This document shows, one piece after another, positions 46,025 through 55,379 of a stretch of DNA of 64,000 nt. Positions within the stretch are counted from its first letter, which is position 1, and every line of letters starts with the position of its first letter. Position numbers and translations under genes: made by a program. This DNA comes from JBEIHX01 sp040381075 (lineage in GTDB: Bacteria; Pseudomonadota; Alphaproteobacteria; Caulobacterales; Aquidulcibacteraceae): NCBI GenBank assembly GCA_040381075.1, contig JBEIHX010000011.1:26560-90559 (forward strand). The letters run 5' to 3'. The notes under the pieces are model-generated. The model made no database searches. It was not told the DNA's origin and was given only the letters and a program-made list of their open reading frames with translations.

Positions 46025-47293
46025 CTAGCCCAACGCCTGGGCGACAGCCTTCAGCCGTTCTATGAGCGACAGCTCATCATCAGGAAAATCCGCATCGATC
46101 CACCATGCCTCGACCTCGCGCATCACCGCCCCGATGCGCGCGCCCCGCGGCACGCCCGCGGCGGCCACCTGCTCTCCGGTCAGTTTCAGCGCTGGACGCA
46201 CCCATCCCTCACTCATCGCGAGCAACGCCCGCCACTGACTGTGCGTGCGCGGATTGCTGTCCCGCGCCCACCCCAGCCGAACCCGGTCACGAAACGCCTG
46301 CGCGCCAAGATGATAGAGTGCGCGGCGCACCTGGCGCGCCGAAAGATACGAGACGATACGCATGTCAACACCAACGCCGCCATCTGACCACTGACCCAGC
46401 GCCGCGACAAGCCGGTCACGCTCAGCATTTGAAAGCTTAAGCCGCCGCGCCAGATCCCGGGCCGCCTGCGGATCATCCAGCATCAGCGCAAGAAGGCGCA
46501 AAAGCCCGTCTGGATCGAAAAAGCTGTCACTATCAACCGCCACAATGCGATCGCATACGTCAAGCCCGCACGCCTCAGGCAAAACGCGGGCCAACACTCC
46601 AGACGCCGCCATCGCTGCAAGCGCAAGGCGCGGATCCGGCGCGGCGAGGAGTTTCTTCAACTCCCTCCAGACACGCTCTGCCGACAGAGCGTCAATTCCC
46701 TCCGCCAACGCCCCGCAGGCGGCCAATCCTGCAGGATCCACGCTCTGCGAACATTGCGCGGAAAGCCGAAAAAATCTAAGAATCCGCAAATAGTCCTCTC
46801 GGATGCGGTCCTGCGCGTCACCAATAAACACCACCCGCCCGGCCAAGGCGTCCTCAATACCACCGACCGGATCGAACAAGGCTCCGTCAGGCGTGGCGTA
46901 TATAGCGTTGAGGCGAAAGTCCCGGCGCGCAGCATCCTGCGCCCAATCCGTTGTGAACGCGACGACGGCATGACGACCGTCCGTCTCCACATCCTTGCGC
47001 AGCGTCGTGATTTCAAACGGCCTGCCGTGTACGATCGCTGTCACTGTTCCATGTGCAAGACCGGTGGGCGCAAACTTCAGGCCCGCCGCCTGCAAAGCCG
47101 CAATCACCTCATCCGGCACAAGCAGCGTGGCGATATCAATGTCATCGACAGGCCGGCCCATAAGGGCATTGCGCACACAACCGCCAACGAAGCGCGCGCA
47201 GCCCGCCTGCGCCGCCTCCAGCGCGCCGATGACGGCGCGCGTCTCCGGAGCGGTGATCCAGCCCGCAGGCGCGAGGAGTCGCCCTCCGCTCAC
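46025..47293 (-). CDS. cca: CCA tRNA nucleotidyltransferase (class II)
   Basis: A 422-residue class II nucleotidyltransferase that adds or repairs the tRNA 3' CCA end. FVGGCVRNALMG is the GG loop, DDIDIATLLVPDEV the DxD metal site, RRDFRLNAIY and EDYLRILRFFRLSA the nucleotide-binding segments. The C-terminal part is the helical tail found in alphaproteobacterial members. Both tRNAs in this window already encode CCA, so repair may be the main role. Its GTG/ATG region overlaps the DUF6111 gene by 4 nt. Confidence 0.93.
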   Translation of the reverse strand: MSGGRLLAPAGWITAPETRAVIGALEAAQAGCARFVGGCVRNALMGRPVDDIDIATLLVPDEVIAALQAAGLKFAPTGLAHGTVTAIVHGRPFEITTLRKDVETDGRHAVVAFTTDWAQDAARRDFRLNAIYATPDGALFDPVGGIEDALAGRVVFIGDAQDRIREDYLRILRFFRLSAQCSQSVDPAGLAACGALAEGIDALSAERVWRELKKLLAAPDPRLALAAMAASGVLARVLPEACGLDVCDRIVAVDSDSFFDPDGLLRLLALMLDDPQAARDLARRLKLSNAERDRLVAALGQWSDGGVGVDMRIVSYLSARQVRRALYHLGAQAFRDRVRLGWARDSNPRTHSQWRALLAMSEGWVRPALKLTGEQVAAAGVPRGARIGAVMREVEAWWIDADFPDDELSLIERLKAVAQALG

Positions 47294-47682
47294 GGATGCC
47301 CCTCAAGGACCACCCGGTCCGTGTCAGGTGCAGGGGCGGGCTTTTCCTGTGGCCTCGAAAGCCCCGACGGCGCCGGCGCAGGCGCCGCGCTTGGCGCTGG
47401 CGCCGGCGGCTGGGCGTAGCGGCCCGGCACGAGTTCGCCGTTCTCCAGATGGGCCGGAAGGTAAACCTCGCCGTCGTGGCGGGGCTCCACAAACACCGCG
47501 ACCGCAAACCCAGCCACGGCCAACCCCACGCCGGCAATCGTCAGCTGGACGATCCGGCCCGGCGGCACAGGGGGCTGGGCGGACAGATCCGGGCGCAGCA
47601 GACGCAGCGCCAGCCGTCCTCCGTAATAGAGCAGGAACGGTGTCGCAAACAGGAGAAATTCAATGAGCAATCGGCGCAGCAT
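47290..47682 (-). CDS. DUF6111 family membrane protein
   Basis: A 130-residue protein with two N-terminal transmembrane helices (LLIEFLLFATPFLLYYGGRLAL-like start and IVQLTIAGVGLAVAGFAVAVFV). The short motif GEVYLPAHLENGELVPGRY after helix two is the hallmark of this alphaproteobacterial family, usually beside NUDIX and cca genes as here. The C-terminus is a Pro/Ala-rich tail. Function unknown. Confidence 0.85.
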   Translation of the reverse strand: MLRRLLIEFLLFATPFLLYYGGRLALRLLRPDLSAQPPVPPGRIVQLTIAGVGLAVAGFAVAVFVEPRHDGEVYLPAHLENGELVPGRYAQPPAPAPSAAPAPAPSGLSRPQEKPAPAPDTDRVVLEGHP

Positions 47683-47684
47683 GG

Positions 47685-48359
47685 TTACGTGCCGTACAGT
47701 CTAAGCCACAGCGCCCGGATCATCCCCGCAGTGGCGCCCCAGATGTAGCGCCCCTCATGGGTCATCGCATAGTAGCTGCGCGACCCGCCCTGCCAGACGC
47801 GCTCATGACGTTCATGATTGGCAGGATCCATGAGCCAGGCCAACGGCGTCTCAAAAACCGAAGCAACCTCCCGCGGATCCGGGCGCGCGCGAAACGCCGG
47901 ATCGACGAAAGCTACGACCGGAGACACCGCGTAGCCGGTGACCGTCTCATAGCTGTCCAAACCACCCACCACGCGCGCGTGGGAGGGATCAAGACCCACT
48001 TCCTCGTGCGCCTCCCGCAGCGCCGCAGCGGCCACGTCGGCATCCTCAGGCTGAATGCGCCCACCTGGAAACGCGATCTGGCCGGGATGGGTGGGCATGG
48101 TCTCCGTCCGCTGGGTCAGCAGCAGGCTGAGCCCACGCGGCCGCTCAACAAGCCCAACCAGGACCGCCGCCGGTGTGAGCCTGCGCGGCCCCGGTCGAGA
48201 CTGTGGATTGAGATCAAAATCGGACATGCGCGGATGAGAAAGACCCGGCGGATCGAGCCGCGACGACAGTCGTGCGCGAAGATCCGCCTCAAGCGCCGCC
48301 GCTTCCTCAGACAACTCCATCCAGTAATTATACGCCATCGCGCCCAACGTGGCCAACAT
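47685..48359 (-). CDS. NUDIX hydrolase, CoA pyrophosphatase type
   Basis: A 224-residue NUDIX protein. The Nudix box GGRIQPEDADVAAAALREAHEEVGL is present in part (RExxEExG core intact), preceded by LTQRTETMPTHPGQIAFPG, the signature of the CoA diphosphatase (NudL/Pcd1) subgroup. Start choice is unsure: ATGs at 48359, 48338 and 48320 are all possible, and family similarity begins near residue 45. It lies 15 bp after mfd and 2 bp before the DUF6111 gene, so the four genes mfd to cca form one unit. Confidence 0.88.
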   Translation of the reverse strand: MLATLGAMAYNYWMELSEEAAALEADLRARLSSRLDPPGLSHPRMSDFDLNPQSRPGPRRLTPAAVLVGLVERPRGLSLLLTQRTETMPTHPGQIAFPGGRIQPEDADVAAAALREAHEEVGLDPSHARVVGGLDSYETVTGYAVSPVVAFVDPAFRARPDPREVASVFETPLAWLMDPANHERHERVWQGGSRSYYAMTHEGRYIWGATAGMIRALWLRLYGT

Positions 48360-48374
48360 CCCATGCCGCCTGCA

Positions 48375-51300
48375 TCATGCCGCCTTCTGGCCCTGCTGCG
48401 CACTGGCAAGCGCCTCCAGCGCCCTGCGCGCGCCGCTGAGCCGCTGGGCGAGGTCCGGCCAGTCTCCCATCGCCACCAGCTTCTGGTCCGGGCGCAGCTT
48501 GAAGTGCGCCGGGTGGGCCTGAACAAACCGCAGCAACCGGGCAGGATCCTTCACCGCCCCGTCGCGGAACGTCAGCACTGCCCCCTTGGGGCCCGCATCA
48601 AGCTTCTGCACCCCCGCGGCACGACACAGCGCCTTCAATCCCGCAACAGCGATCAGCTGACGGGCCTCATCCGGCATCGGACCGAACCGGTCGATCAGTT
48701 CGGCGGCGAAACCGTCACGCTCTGCATCACTCGAAAGATCGGCAAGACGGCGATACAGGGACAGACGGATATTGAGGTCTGGAACATAGGCCTCCGGGAT
48801 CAGAACCGCCGCACCGACTGCGATCGCCGGCGACCAGCTGGCGTCCTGGCGCACGTCGGCATCGCTTGCGCGCAGACCTGCGACAGCATCCTCAAGCATG
48901 CTCTGATAGAGTTCAACGCCGACTTCCTTGACGTGACCTGACTGCTCTTCGCCAAGAAGATTACCGCCGCCACGCATGTCGAGGTCATGACTCGCCAGCG
49001 TAAATCCGGCCCCAAGGCTGTCGAGCGACTGCAGCACCTTCAAACGCTGTTCGGCGCCAGCCGTGAGCTTCTGGTTCGGCGGCGTGAGGAGATAGGCATA
49101 GGCGCGCAGCTTCGACCGACCGACGCGACCGCGAAGCTGATAAAGCTGAGCCAAGCCGAACATATCGGCACGGTGCACGATCAGCGTGTTCGCCCTGGGA
49201 ATATCAAGTCCCGATTCAACGATCGTCGTGGACAAAAGGACGTCCGCCTTGCCCTCATAGAAGGAGCCAACAATGTCCTCAAGCTGGCTCGGCGACATCT
49301 GGCCGTGGGCGACCACGTAGCTGACCTCCGGCACATTCTCGCGCAGGAACTTTGCAAGGTCCTCAAGGTCGGCGATCCGTGGAGTGACAAAGAAACTTTG
49401 CCCCCCGCGATAACGCTCGCGCAGCAAAGCCTCACGCACAGAGACGGCGTCGAATTCGGCGACGTAGGTCTTGACCGCCAGCCGGTCGATCGGCGGCGTC
49501 GCGATCACTGACATCTCCCGGATGCCGGCAAGCGCCAGCTGAAGCGTGCGCGGAATCGGCGTGGCAGTGAGGGTGAGCACGTGAACTTCCGATTTCAGCT
49601 CCTTGAGCCGCTCCTTGTGCTTCACGCCGAAGTGCTGCTCCTCATCCACGATGATAAGCGCGAGGTCGCGAAACGCGACGTCCTTGGCGACCACGGCGTG
49701 GGTGCCGACCACGATGTCGACAGTGCCCTCGCGCAGGCCCTGCTTGGTCTCAGCGATCTCCTTGGCCGGAACCAACCGCGAGAGCTGACGCACCACCACA
49801 GGCAAGCCGCGAAAGCGCTCGGCGAACGTGCGGAAGTGCTGTCGGCACAGCAGGGTCGTCGGCGCCGCGACCACCACCTGACGGCCCGACATCGCCGCCA
49901 CGAACGCGGCGCGCAGCGCCACCTCGGTCTTGCCGAACCCTACATCCCCGCAGATAAGCCGGTCCATCGGCTTGCCGCTCTCCAAATCAGTGAGGATGTC
50001 GGCAATGGCGTTGAGCTGATCATCGGTTTCCTCATAGGGAAAGCGCGCACAGAACTCGTCAAAGGCGCCGGTCGGCGGCGGCAGCGCCTCGGTGCTGCGC
50101 AGCGCCCGTTCTGCAGCGGTCCGGATCAGGCCCTCAGCGATCTCCAGAAGCTTCTTCTTGGCCCGGGCCTTGCGGTTCTGCCAGGACACTCCGCCGAGCT
50201 TGTCAAGCTGGGCTGCGGCGTCCTCCGCCCCATAGCGGCTCACCAGTTCGATGTTTTCCACCGGCAGGTAGATCTTGTCGCCGGCCGCATAGGTCAGCTC
50301 AAGACAGTCGTGCGGCGCTCCGGCCACCTCAAGCGTCTTAAGCCCCTCATAGCGCCCGATTCCATGATCGACATGCACGATCAGATCGCCCTGGATAAGG
50401 GCGGACGCCTCCATCAGAAGCGAGGAGGCCTTGCGCCGCCGGCGCTGACGCCCCATCCGGTCGCCAAGAATGTCCTGCTCGCTCACAACCACGAGATCAG
50501 ACGTTTCATAGCCCTGCTCAAGCGGCAGAACCGCAAGCTGGATCGCATCGCGCGCGGAGGTCTGCGCCTTCCAGTGGCTTACCACCGGCAGATCGTTCAG
50601 CTTGTGGTCTGCAAGCACGTGCGCCAGACGCTCCGCCGAGCCATCGCTCCAGCAGGCGATCAGCGCGCGTTTGCCCTGCCTTACGCTGTTTTCCAGATGC
50701 AGCTTCAACGCTTCAAACACATTGGCGCTGGGATCCATGCGTTCCGGTGCGAAGCTGCGCCCAACCCGTCCACTGGCGTCAGCAGCGCCGGGCCTTTCGT
50801 CCTCGACGAACGGAGCGATGATCCGTGCACGCAACCCCAGAATCAGCGCATCCAGTTCGAGAGGGTCGAGATAAAGCCGCTCCGGCGGCAAAGCGCGCAG
50901 CGGGCTTGCCCCCTTCTCGCGCGACGCCTGGGCGCGCGCCTCGAAGTAATCCTTGGCCCCGCTGAACTGGTCACGCGCTGATGCGATCGCCAGATGATCG
51001 AACAGAAACACAGCATCGGGGCCGACATAATCGGCCAGCGTCTCCAGTCGCTCATAAAACAGGGGCAGCAGATGCTCCACGCCCTGCTTGCGCACGCGCG
51101 CCGTCACGCTGTCGTAAATCGCATCGCCGTTGGTGGCTGCGCCAAAGGCGTGAACAAATCCGCGCCGGAAACGCGAAACCGCGTCATCATCAAGCAAGGC
51201 CTCGCAGGCCGGCGCGAGCATCACGCTTTGCAGCTGCTTCGTCGTGCGCTGTGTCTCGGGATCAAACGCACGGATCGAATCAAGCGTGTCTCCGAACAGA

Positions 51301-51866
51301 TCAAGCCGGATCGGCTCAGGCGCGCCGGCCGGGAAGATATCAATGACCCCGCCGCGAACCGCAAACTCACCTGGTTCACGCACCGTGGACGCCCGGGCAT
51401 AGCCGTTCGCGGCAAGATAGCCGTTGAGGGCGCCTGCATCGAGATCGCCGCCGCTGCGTGCGTCGAAGCTTGCGGTCCTCATGCGCGCGCGCGGCGCAAG
51501 CCGCTGCATGAACGCCGCCGCCGTCGTGATCACCAGAACCGGCGCATCACTGCCGCGACGCGCCAGCGTGACCAGAGCGGCGCAGCGCTGGGCAGCAATC
51601 AGCGGGGCCGGCGAAACGCGATCATAAGGCACGCAATCCCAGGCCGGAAACCTTAATTGATCCGCCATCGGCGCAAAAAAGCGCGCCGCCCTGGCGAAGG
51701 TCGCCGCCTGCGTCTCGTCGCGCGCAACGTAGACGAGCGGACCTTTCATGGTCCGCAACGCCAGCATGGCGATCGCCGCATCATGACCTGGCGGCGCGCC
51801 GACGATGGAGAATTCAGCTTCGCCGCCGGCAATGCGGGCGGCAAGCGCGTCAACAGACGGGGTCAT
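48375..51866 (-). CDS. mfd: Transcription-repair coupling factor
   Basis: A 1163-residue Mfd, normal length. The N-terminal UvrB-like region lacks helicase motifs. The RNA-polymerase-interaction domain surrounds VHVDHGIGRYEGLKTL. The SF2 translocase has Walker A GDVGFGKTEVAL, DEEQHFGVKHKERLK (DEEQ box), TATPIPRTLQLA, and motif VI-like QLRGRVGRSKLRAYAY. A C-terminal TRCF domain follows. It displaces stalled RNA polymerase and recruits UvrA. I chose ATG 51866 with AGGA upstream; a TTG at 51884 is the alternative. It follows sdhE by 38 bp. Confidence 0.97.
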   Translation of the reverse strand: MTPSVDALAARIAGGEAEFSIVGAPPGHDAAIAMLALRTMKGPLVYVARDETQAATFARAARFFAPMADQLRFPAWDCVPYDRVSPAPLIAAQRCAALVTLARRGSDAPVLVITTAAAFMQRLAPRARMRTASFDARSGGDLDAGALNGYLAANGYARASTVREPGEFAVRGGVIDIFPAGAPEPIRLDLFGDTLDSIRAFDPETQRTTKQLQSVMLAPACEALLDDDAVSRFRRGFVHAFGAATNGDAIYDSVTARVRKQGVEHLLPLFYERLETLADYVGPDAVFLFDHLAIASARDQFSGAKDYFEARAQASREKGASPLRALPPERLYLDPLELDALILGLRARIIAPFVEDERPGAADASGRVGRSFAPERMDPSANVFEALKLHLENSVRQGKRALIACWSDGSAERLAHVLADHKLNDLPVVSHWKAQTSARDAIQLAVLPLEQGYETSDLVVVSEQDILGDRMGRQRRRRKASSLLMEASALIQGDLIVHVDHGIGRYEGLKTLEVAGAPHDCLELTYAAGDKIYLPVENIELVSRYGAEDAAAQLDKLGGVSWQNRKARAKKKLLEIAEGLIRTAAERALRSTEALPPPTGAFDEFCARFPYEETDDQLNAIADILTDLESGKPMDRLICGDVGFGKTEVALRAAFVAAMSGRQVVVAAPTTLLCRQHFRTFAERFRGLPVVVRQLSRLVPAKEIAETKQGLREGTVDIVVGTHAVVAKDVAFRDLALIIVDEEQHFGVKHKERLKELKSEVHVLTLTATPIPRTLQLALAGIREMSVIATPPIDRLAVKTYVAEFDAVSVREALLRERYRGGQSFFVTPRIADLEDLAKFLRENVPEVSYVVAHGQMSPSQLEDIVGSFYEGKADVLLSTTIVESGLDIPRANTLIVHRADMFGLAQLYQLRGRVGRSKLRAYAYLLTPPNQKLTAGAEQRLKVLQSLDSLGAGFTLASHDLDMRGGGNLLGEEQSGHVKEVGVELYQSMLEDAVAGLRASDADVRQDASWSPAIAVGAAVLIPEAYVPDLNIRLSLYRRLADLSSDAERDGFAAELIDRFGPMPDEARQLIAVAGLKALCRAAGVQKLDAGPKGAVLTFRDGAVKDPARLLRFVQAHPAHFKLRPDQKLVAMGDWPDLAQRLSGARRALEALASAQQGQKAA

Positions 51867-51904
51867 GGCGGTCCTGAACATCAAAAGGTCGTAGAGCGCG
51901 GCGC

Positions 51905-52216
51905 CTAATCCCGGTCGGCGCGTGCGTGCGCCTCACCGGCGCTGCGGGCGAAATAGCGAAAGGAGCGCATCAACTGCAAGACCTCGCCGTCATAGGCAGG
52001 CTCAGGCGTCGCGCTCAAGGTGATCCAGGGGTAGAGATCCTGATCAGGGACCTCGAGCAGACGCTCGAATTCGTCGAGCTGGGCCTCGTTGAGCCGGGGC
52101 AGCCAGGCTTCAGCAAAGGCGCCGACCACCAGGTCGGCTTCCTTGAAGCCGCGGCGGGTGGCGCGGTAAAGGAGCTTCTTGCGTCGATCATCCATGACAG
52201 CGTCATCCAAATCCAT
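51905..52216 (-). CDS. sdhE: Succinate dehydrogenase assembly factor SdhE
   Basis: A 103-residue member of the SdhE/SDH5 family that promotes covalent flavinylation of SdhA. RRKKLLYRATRRGFKEADLVVGAF carries the family RGxxE-like motif (here RGFKE), and LDEFERLLEVPDQDLYPWI is the conserved helix. ATG 52216 (MDLDDAVMDD) is chosen; ATG 52195 is also possible. It is divergent from recG with 100 bp between starts. Confidence 0.93.
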   Translation of the reverse strand: MDLDDAVMDDRRKKLLYRATRRGFKEADLVVGAFAEAWLPRLNEAQLDEFERLLEVPDQDLYPWITLSATPEPAYDGEVLQLMRSFRYFARSAGEAHARADRD

Positions 52217-52316
52217 GTCAGCCGATTCCGGCCCGCAGCGCGGCGCTTCTATAGGCGCGGGCGCGACGGGCGTCAGCCCTCGTGATGCTGAGCCTGCGAG
52301 CGCCGGCCTCGATGGC

Positions 52317-54392
52317 ATGTTCGCCCCCATCGAGAGCCTGCCCTATCTCAAGCCGGCCCTGGCCAAACTCGTGCGGCGCGCCGCCGGCGGAGACGTGCTG
52401 CTTGACCTTGCCCTGCATCTCCCGGCAGGGGTGATCGACCGCAGTCGTCGCCCGAGCATCGCTGCAGCGTCCCCTGGCGAGCTGGTCACCATCCGCGCCG
52501 TGGTCGAAGCCCACCTGCCGCCACGCAAGACAAGCCTTCCCTACCGCATCCGCCTGCGCGATGACACCGGCGTCCTGACGCTTGTCTACTTCCGGGCGAA
52601 GGCCGCCATGCTGCAGAGCCTGTATCCGGTCGGGGCCGAGCGCGTAGTGTCGGGACGGCTCGAAGAAGAACGCGGCGAACTCCAGATGGCCCATCCCGAC
52701 GCGGTCGCAAACGTCGAGCGGGGGCAGGACGTCGATGACTTCGAACCTGTCTATCCGTTGTCGACCGGCCTGTCGCCGCGCACCATGCTGCGCGTTGTGC
52801 GTCAGGCGCTCGCGCGTCTTCCCGAATTGCCCGAGTGGGCCGACCCAGCCCTCGTCGCCCGTGAGGCTTGGCCGCCCTTCACGCCGGCCCTCAGACAGGT
52901 CCACGCGCCGCAGCAGGAGGCCGACCTCGACCCACAGTCGACCACCCGCCTGCGGCTCGCCTATGATGAACTGTTCGCCCGCCAACTCGCCCTGAAACTC
53001 ACCCGCGACGCACGCCGGGCGCTGCCGGGCGTCGCCATGCCGGGAGATGGCGCGCTGGTCGCGCGGGTCGAGGCTGGCCTTCCCTATCGCCCGACCGGCG
53101 CGCAAAGACGGGCCTTCGCGGATATTGCAGCCGACATGGCGCGCCCCGAACCAATGTCGCGCCTGCTGCAGGGCGACGTCGGCTCCGGCAAGACGCTCGT
53201 TGCGGCGCTCGCCATCGCGCGGGCGGCGGAAGCCGGCAAACAGGCGGCGCTGATGGCCCCGACCGAGGTTCTCGCCCGCCAGCATGCCGAAACAATCGGC
53301 CGGTTTCTCGCCCCAGCCGGACTGGGCATCGCCGCGCTCACCGGACGCGACAAGGGCCGGGGCCGGGCCAGTCTGCTGGAACAGGCCCGCAGCGGCGAAA
53401 TCGCAGCTCTCGCCGGAACACACGCCCTGTTCCAGTCCGACGTCGCCTTCCGCGATCTCGGCCTGGTGATCATCGACGAACAACATCGCTTCGGCGTCTC
53501 CGACCGGGCCAGACTGGTGGAAAAGGGGCGCGCGCCGGACCTCCTCGCCATGAGCGCCACCCCGATCCCACGCACCCTGGCCCTCGCCGCCTTCGGCGAT
53601 CTCGACATCTGCGTCCTCGACGAAATGCCGCCCGGCCGCAAACCAGTGGCGACCCGCGCGCTGCCGAACACGCGCCTCGATGAGGTTGTGGACGCGGTCG
53701 CACGGGCCGTCGCAAAGGGCGAGCGGATCTATTGGGTCTGCCCGATGGTCGCCCACGACGAAGACGCAGCCATGGCCAGCGCCGACCTTGCCGCGGCAAG
53801 CGACCGCGCCGAAGACCTGCGCGCGCATTTTCCAGGCCAGGTCGGACTGGTGCATGGACGCCTCAGCCCACGCGACAAGGATGCAGCGCTCGATCTGTTC
53901 CGAACAGGCGAGGCCGCCATCCTTGTCGCCACCACGGTTATCGAAGTGGGCGTGGACGTGCCCGAAGCCACTGTGATCGTCATCGAGCACGCCGAACGCT
54001 TCGGCCTTGCCCAGCTCCACCAGTTGCGCGGACGCGTGGGACGCGGCCAGAAGCCCGGGGTCTGCCTGCTCGTCTATGCGCCGCCGCTCAGCGAAACAGG
54101 ACGTATCCGCCTCGACGCCCTGCGCCGGACAAATGACGGCTTTGAAATCGCCGAGATGGACTTCAAGCTGCGCGGCGCGGGCGACGTTCTCGGCGTCAGG
54201 CAGAGCGGACTGCCGGAATTCCGGCTCGCCGATGCGGCGCTGCATGCGCGGCTCATTCCCGCCGCCGACCGCGATGCGCGCCTGCTGGTCGAGCGTGACC
54301 CGCGGCTGGAAAGCCCGCGCGGGCTGGCTGCGCGCCTGGCGCTGCGCCTTTTCGGCTACGAGGATCCACAGCGCCTGTTCGCCTCCGGATAG
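52317..54392 (+). CDS. recG: ATP-dependent DNA helicase RecG
   Basis: A 691-residue RecG branch-migration helicase. The N-terminal wedge/OB domain includes LPYRIRLRDDTGVLTLVYF. Helicase motifs: GDVGSGKTLVAAL (Walker A), IIDEQHRFGVSDR (DEQH box), MSATPIPRTLAL, and QLRGRVGRGQKPGVCLL (motif VI). The C-terminal FKLRGAGDVLGVRQSG block is typical. ATG 52317 (MFAPIESLPYL) fits the family start; the frame is open to 52179. It remodels stalled forks and recombination intermediates. Confidence 0.96.
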   Translation: MFAPIESLPYLKPALAKLVRRAAGGDVLLDLALHLPAGVIDRSRRPSIAAASPGELVTIRAVVEAHLPPRKTSLPYRIRLRDDTGVLTLVYFRAKAAMLQSLYPVGAERVVSGRLEEERGELQMAHPDAVANVERGQDVDDFEPVYPLSTGLSPRTMLRVVRQALARLPELPEWADPALVAREAWPPFTPALRQVHAPQQEADLDPQSTTRLRLAYDELFARQLALKLTRDARRALPGVAMPGDGALVARVEAGLPYRPTGAQRRAFADIAADMARPEPMSRLLQGDVGSGKTLVAALAIARAAEAGKQAALMAPTEVLARQHAETIGRFLAPAGLGIAALTGRDKGRGRASLLEQARSGEIAALAGTHALFQSDVAFRDLGLVIIDEQHRFGVSDRARLVEKGRAPDLLAMSATPIPRTLALAAFGDLDICVLDEMPPGRKPVATRALPNTRLDEVVDAVARAVAKGERIYWVCPMVAHDEDAAMASADLAAASDRAEDLRAHFPGQVGLVHGRLSPRDKDAALDLFRTGEAAILVATTVIEVGVDVPEATVIVIEHAERFGLAQLHQLRGRVGRGQKPGVCLLVYAPPLSETGRIRLDALRRTNDGFEIAEMDFKLRGAGDVLGVRQSGLPEFRLADAALHARLIPAADRDARLLVERDPRLESPRGLAARLALRLFGYEDPQRLFASG

Positions 54393-54405
54393 GCCGGGGC
54401 GGGCG

Positions 54406-55377
54406 CTACGTCGCGGTCAGCCCTGCAGTCGCAGCGCTGATGCGCGCCGCCGCCTGATCACGCTCCACGAAAACGTCAATCAGTGCGAAGACGCTCGACA
54501 CATCAGTAAAGATCCGGCGCGCCCGCTCGCGATCGAGCAGAGAGGTGAACATCGAGCCCGCTTCGAATTTGTCCTTGCCCTCAAGGGCGATCAGCACTTT
54601 TCCCTCAGCGAAGGCGCAACGCAGCCGCGCACCCTTCATCGCCCGCTCCAACTCAAGCAGACGCTCCAGGACCAACAGATCGACCACGTGGCGGGCCATG
54701 ACCTGATCCGTGCCCCAGATTTCAAACGCCCGCTCAAATTCCGGATCAGCGACGCCGACCCGCTCAAACCCAGACCCAGGGCTTGAAAAGGCGTTGAAGA
54801 TGCCGCCGTCGCGGCGCACGATCACAGCCCCGGTGAAGGGCTTGGGGTAGGCTAGGCTCAGTATCTGACCCCGAAAGACAGTGTGATAGGATCTGTCGCC
54901 GTCCTTGTCGCGCGTCTCCTTCTCCAGATGCGCCTCATAAAGAGCGAATGCGCACCCCTTTCGCACACCAACGAATAGGTCCTCAAACCTGGAACGATCG
55001 TAGCCCGGCGCAAGACCCCACCGGCGAACGCCTTCCCAGTCCGGCGTCACAAACCCGCTGATCGTGAAGGAAACTCCCAGTGGCTGAAGGATCGCCCCCA
55101 ATGCGCGCTCCTTGGCCCTGTTTGCGGTGCGCTGCAGCGGCTGATAGGCAATGGCGAAGGCCACCACGCCCGAAAAAAAGAGAACAAGGCCCGCCAGCAT
55201 GACGTCCGACGACAACACCCAGGCGCCGGCCCCCGCGCTGGCGGCCACCAACGCGGAGATTGGCGCTCCGCGCGTGCGAAACCCCCGCACAACAGCTTTG
55301 CGCTCATCCTCAAGCTGGGCGAGCGCCGGTGCGATCCTTGTATCGAAGAGCGCGTCAAATTCCTCTGATGACGGCAT
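54406..55377 (-). CDS. DUF3137 domain-containing membrane protein
   Basis: A 323-residue protein with a short cytoplasmic N-terminus, two membrane helices at about residues 40-80 (ISALVAASAGAGAWVL, MLAGLVLFFSGVVAFAIAY) and a large soluble domain. FRGQILSLAYPKPFTGAVIVRRD and IWGTDQVMARHVVDLLVLERLLELE in the soluble part match the DUF3137 family as I know it. Function unknown. It ends the valS-ilvD gene run, 2 bp after ilvD, and is convergent with recG (13 bp gap). Confidence 0.82.
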   Translation of the reverse strand: MPSSEEFDALFDTRIAPALAQLEDERKAVVRGFRTRGAPISALVAASAGAGAWVLSSDVMLAGLVLFFSGVVAFAIAYQPLQRTANRAKERALGAILQPLGVSFTISGFVTPDWEGVRRWGLAPGYDRSRFEDLFVGVRKGCAFALYEAHLEKETRDKDGDRSYHTVFRGQILSLAYPKPFTGAVIVRRDGGIFNAFSSPGSGFERVGVADPEFERAFEIWGTDQVMARHVVDLLVLERLLELERAMKGARLRCAFAEGKVLIALEGKDKFEAGSMFTSLLDRERARRIFTDVSSVFALIDVFVERDQAAARISAATAGLTAT

Positions 55378-55379
55378 GT

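Noticed and set aside
49581..50981. 466-residue open frame antisense to mfd
   Set aside because: Shadow of the mfd coding strand with no recognisable domain.
52218..54245. 675-residue open frame antisense to recG
   Set aside because: High GC makes stops rare on the opposite strand; the recG frame has full helicase motifs and the antisense product shows no family pattern.
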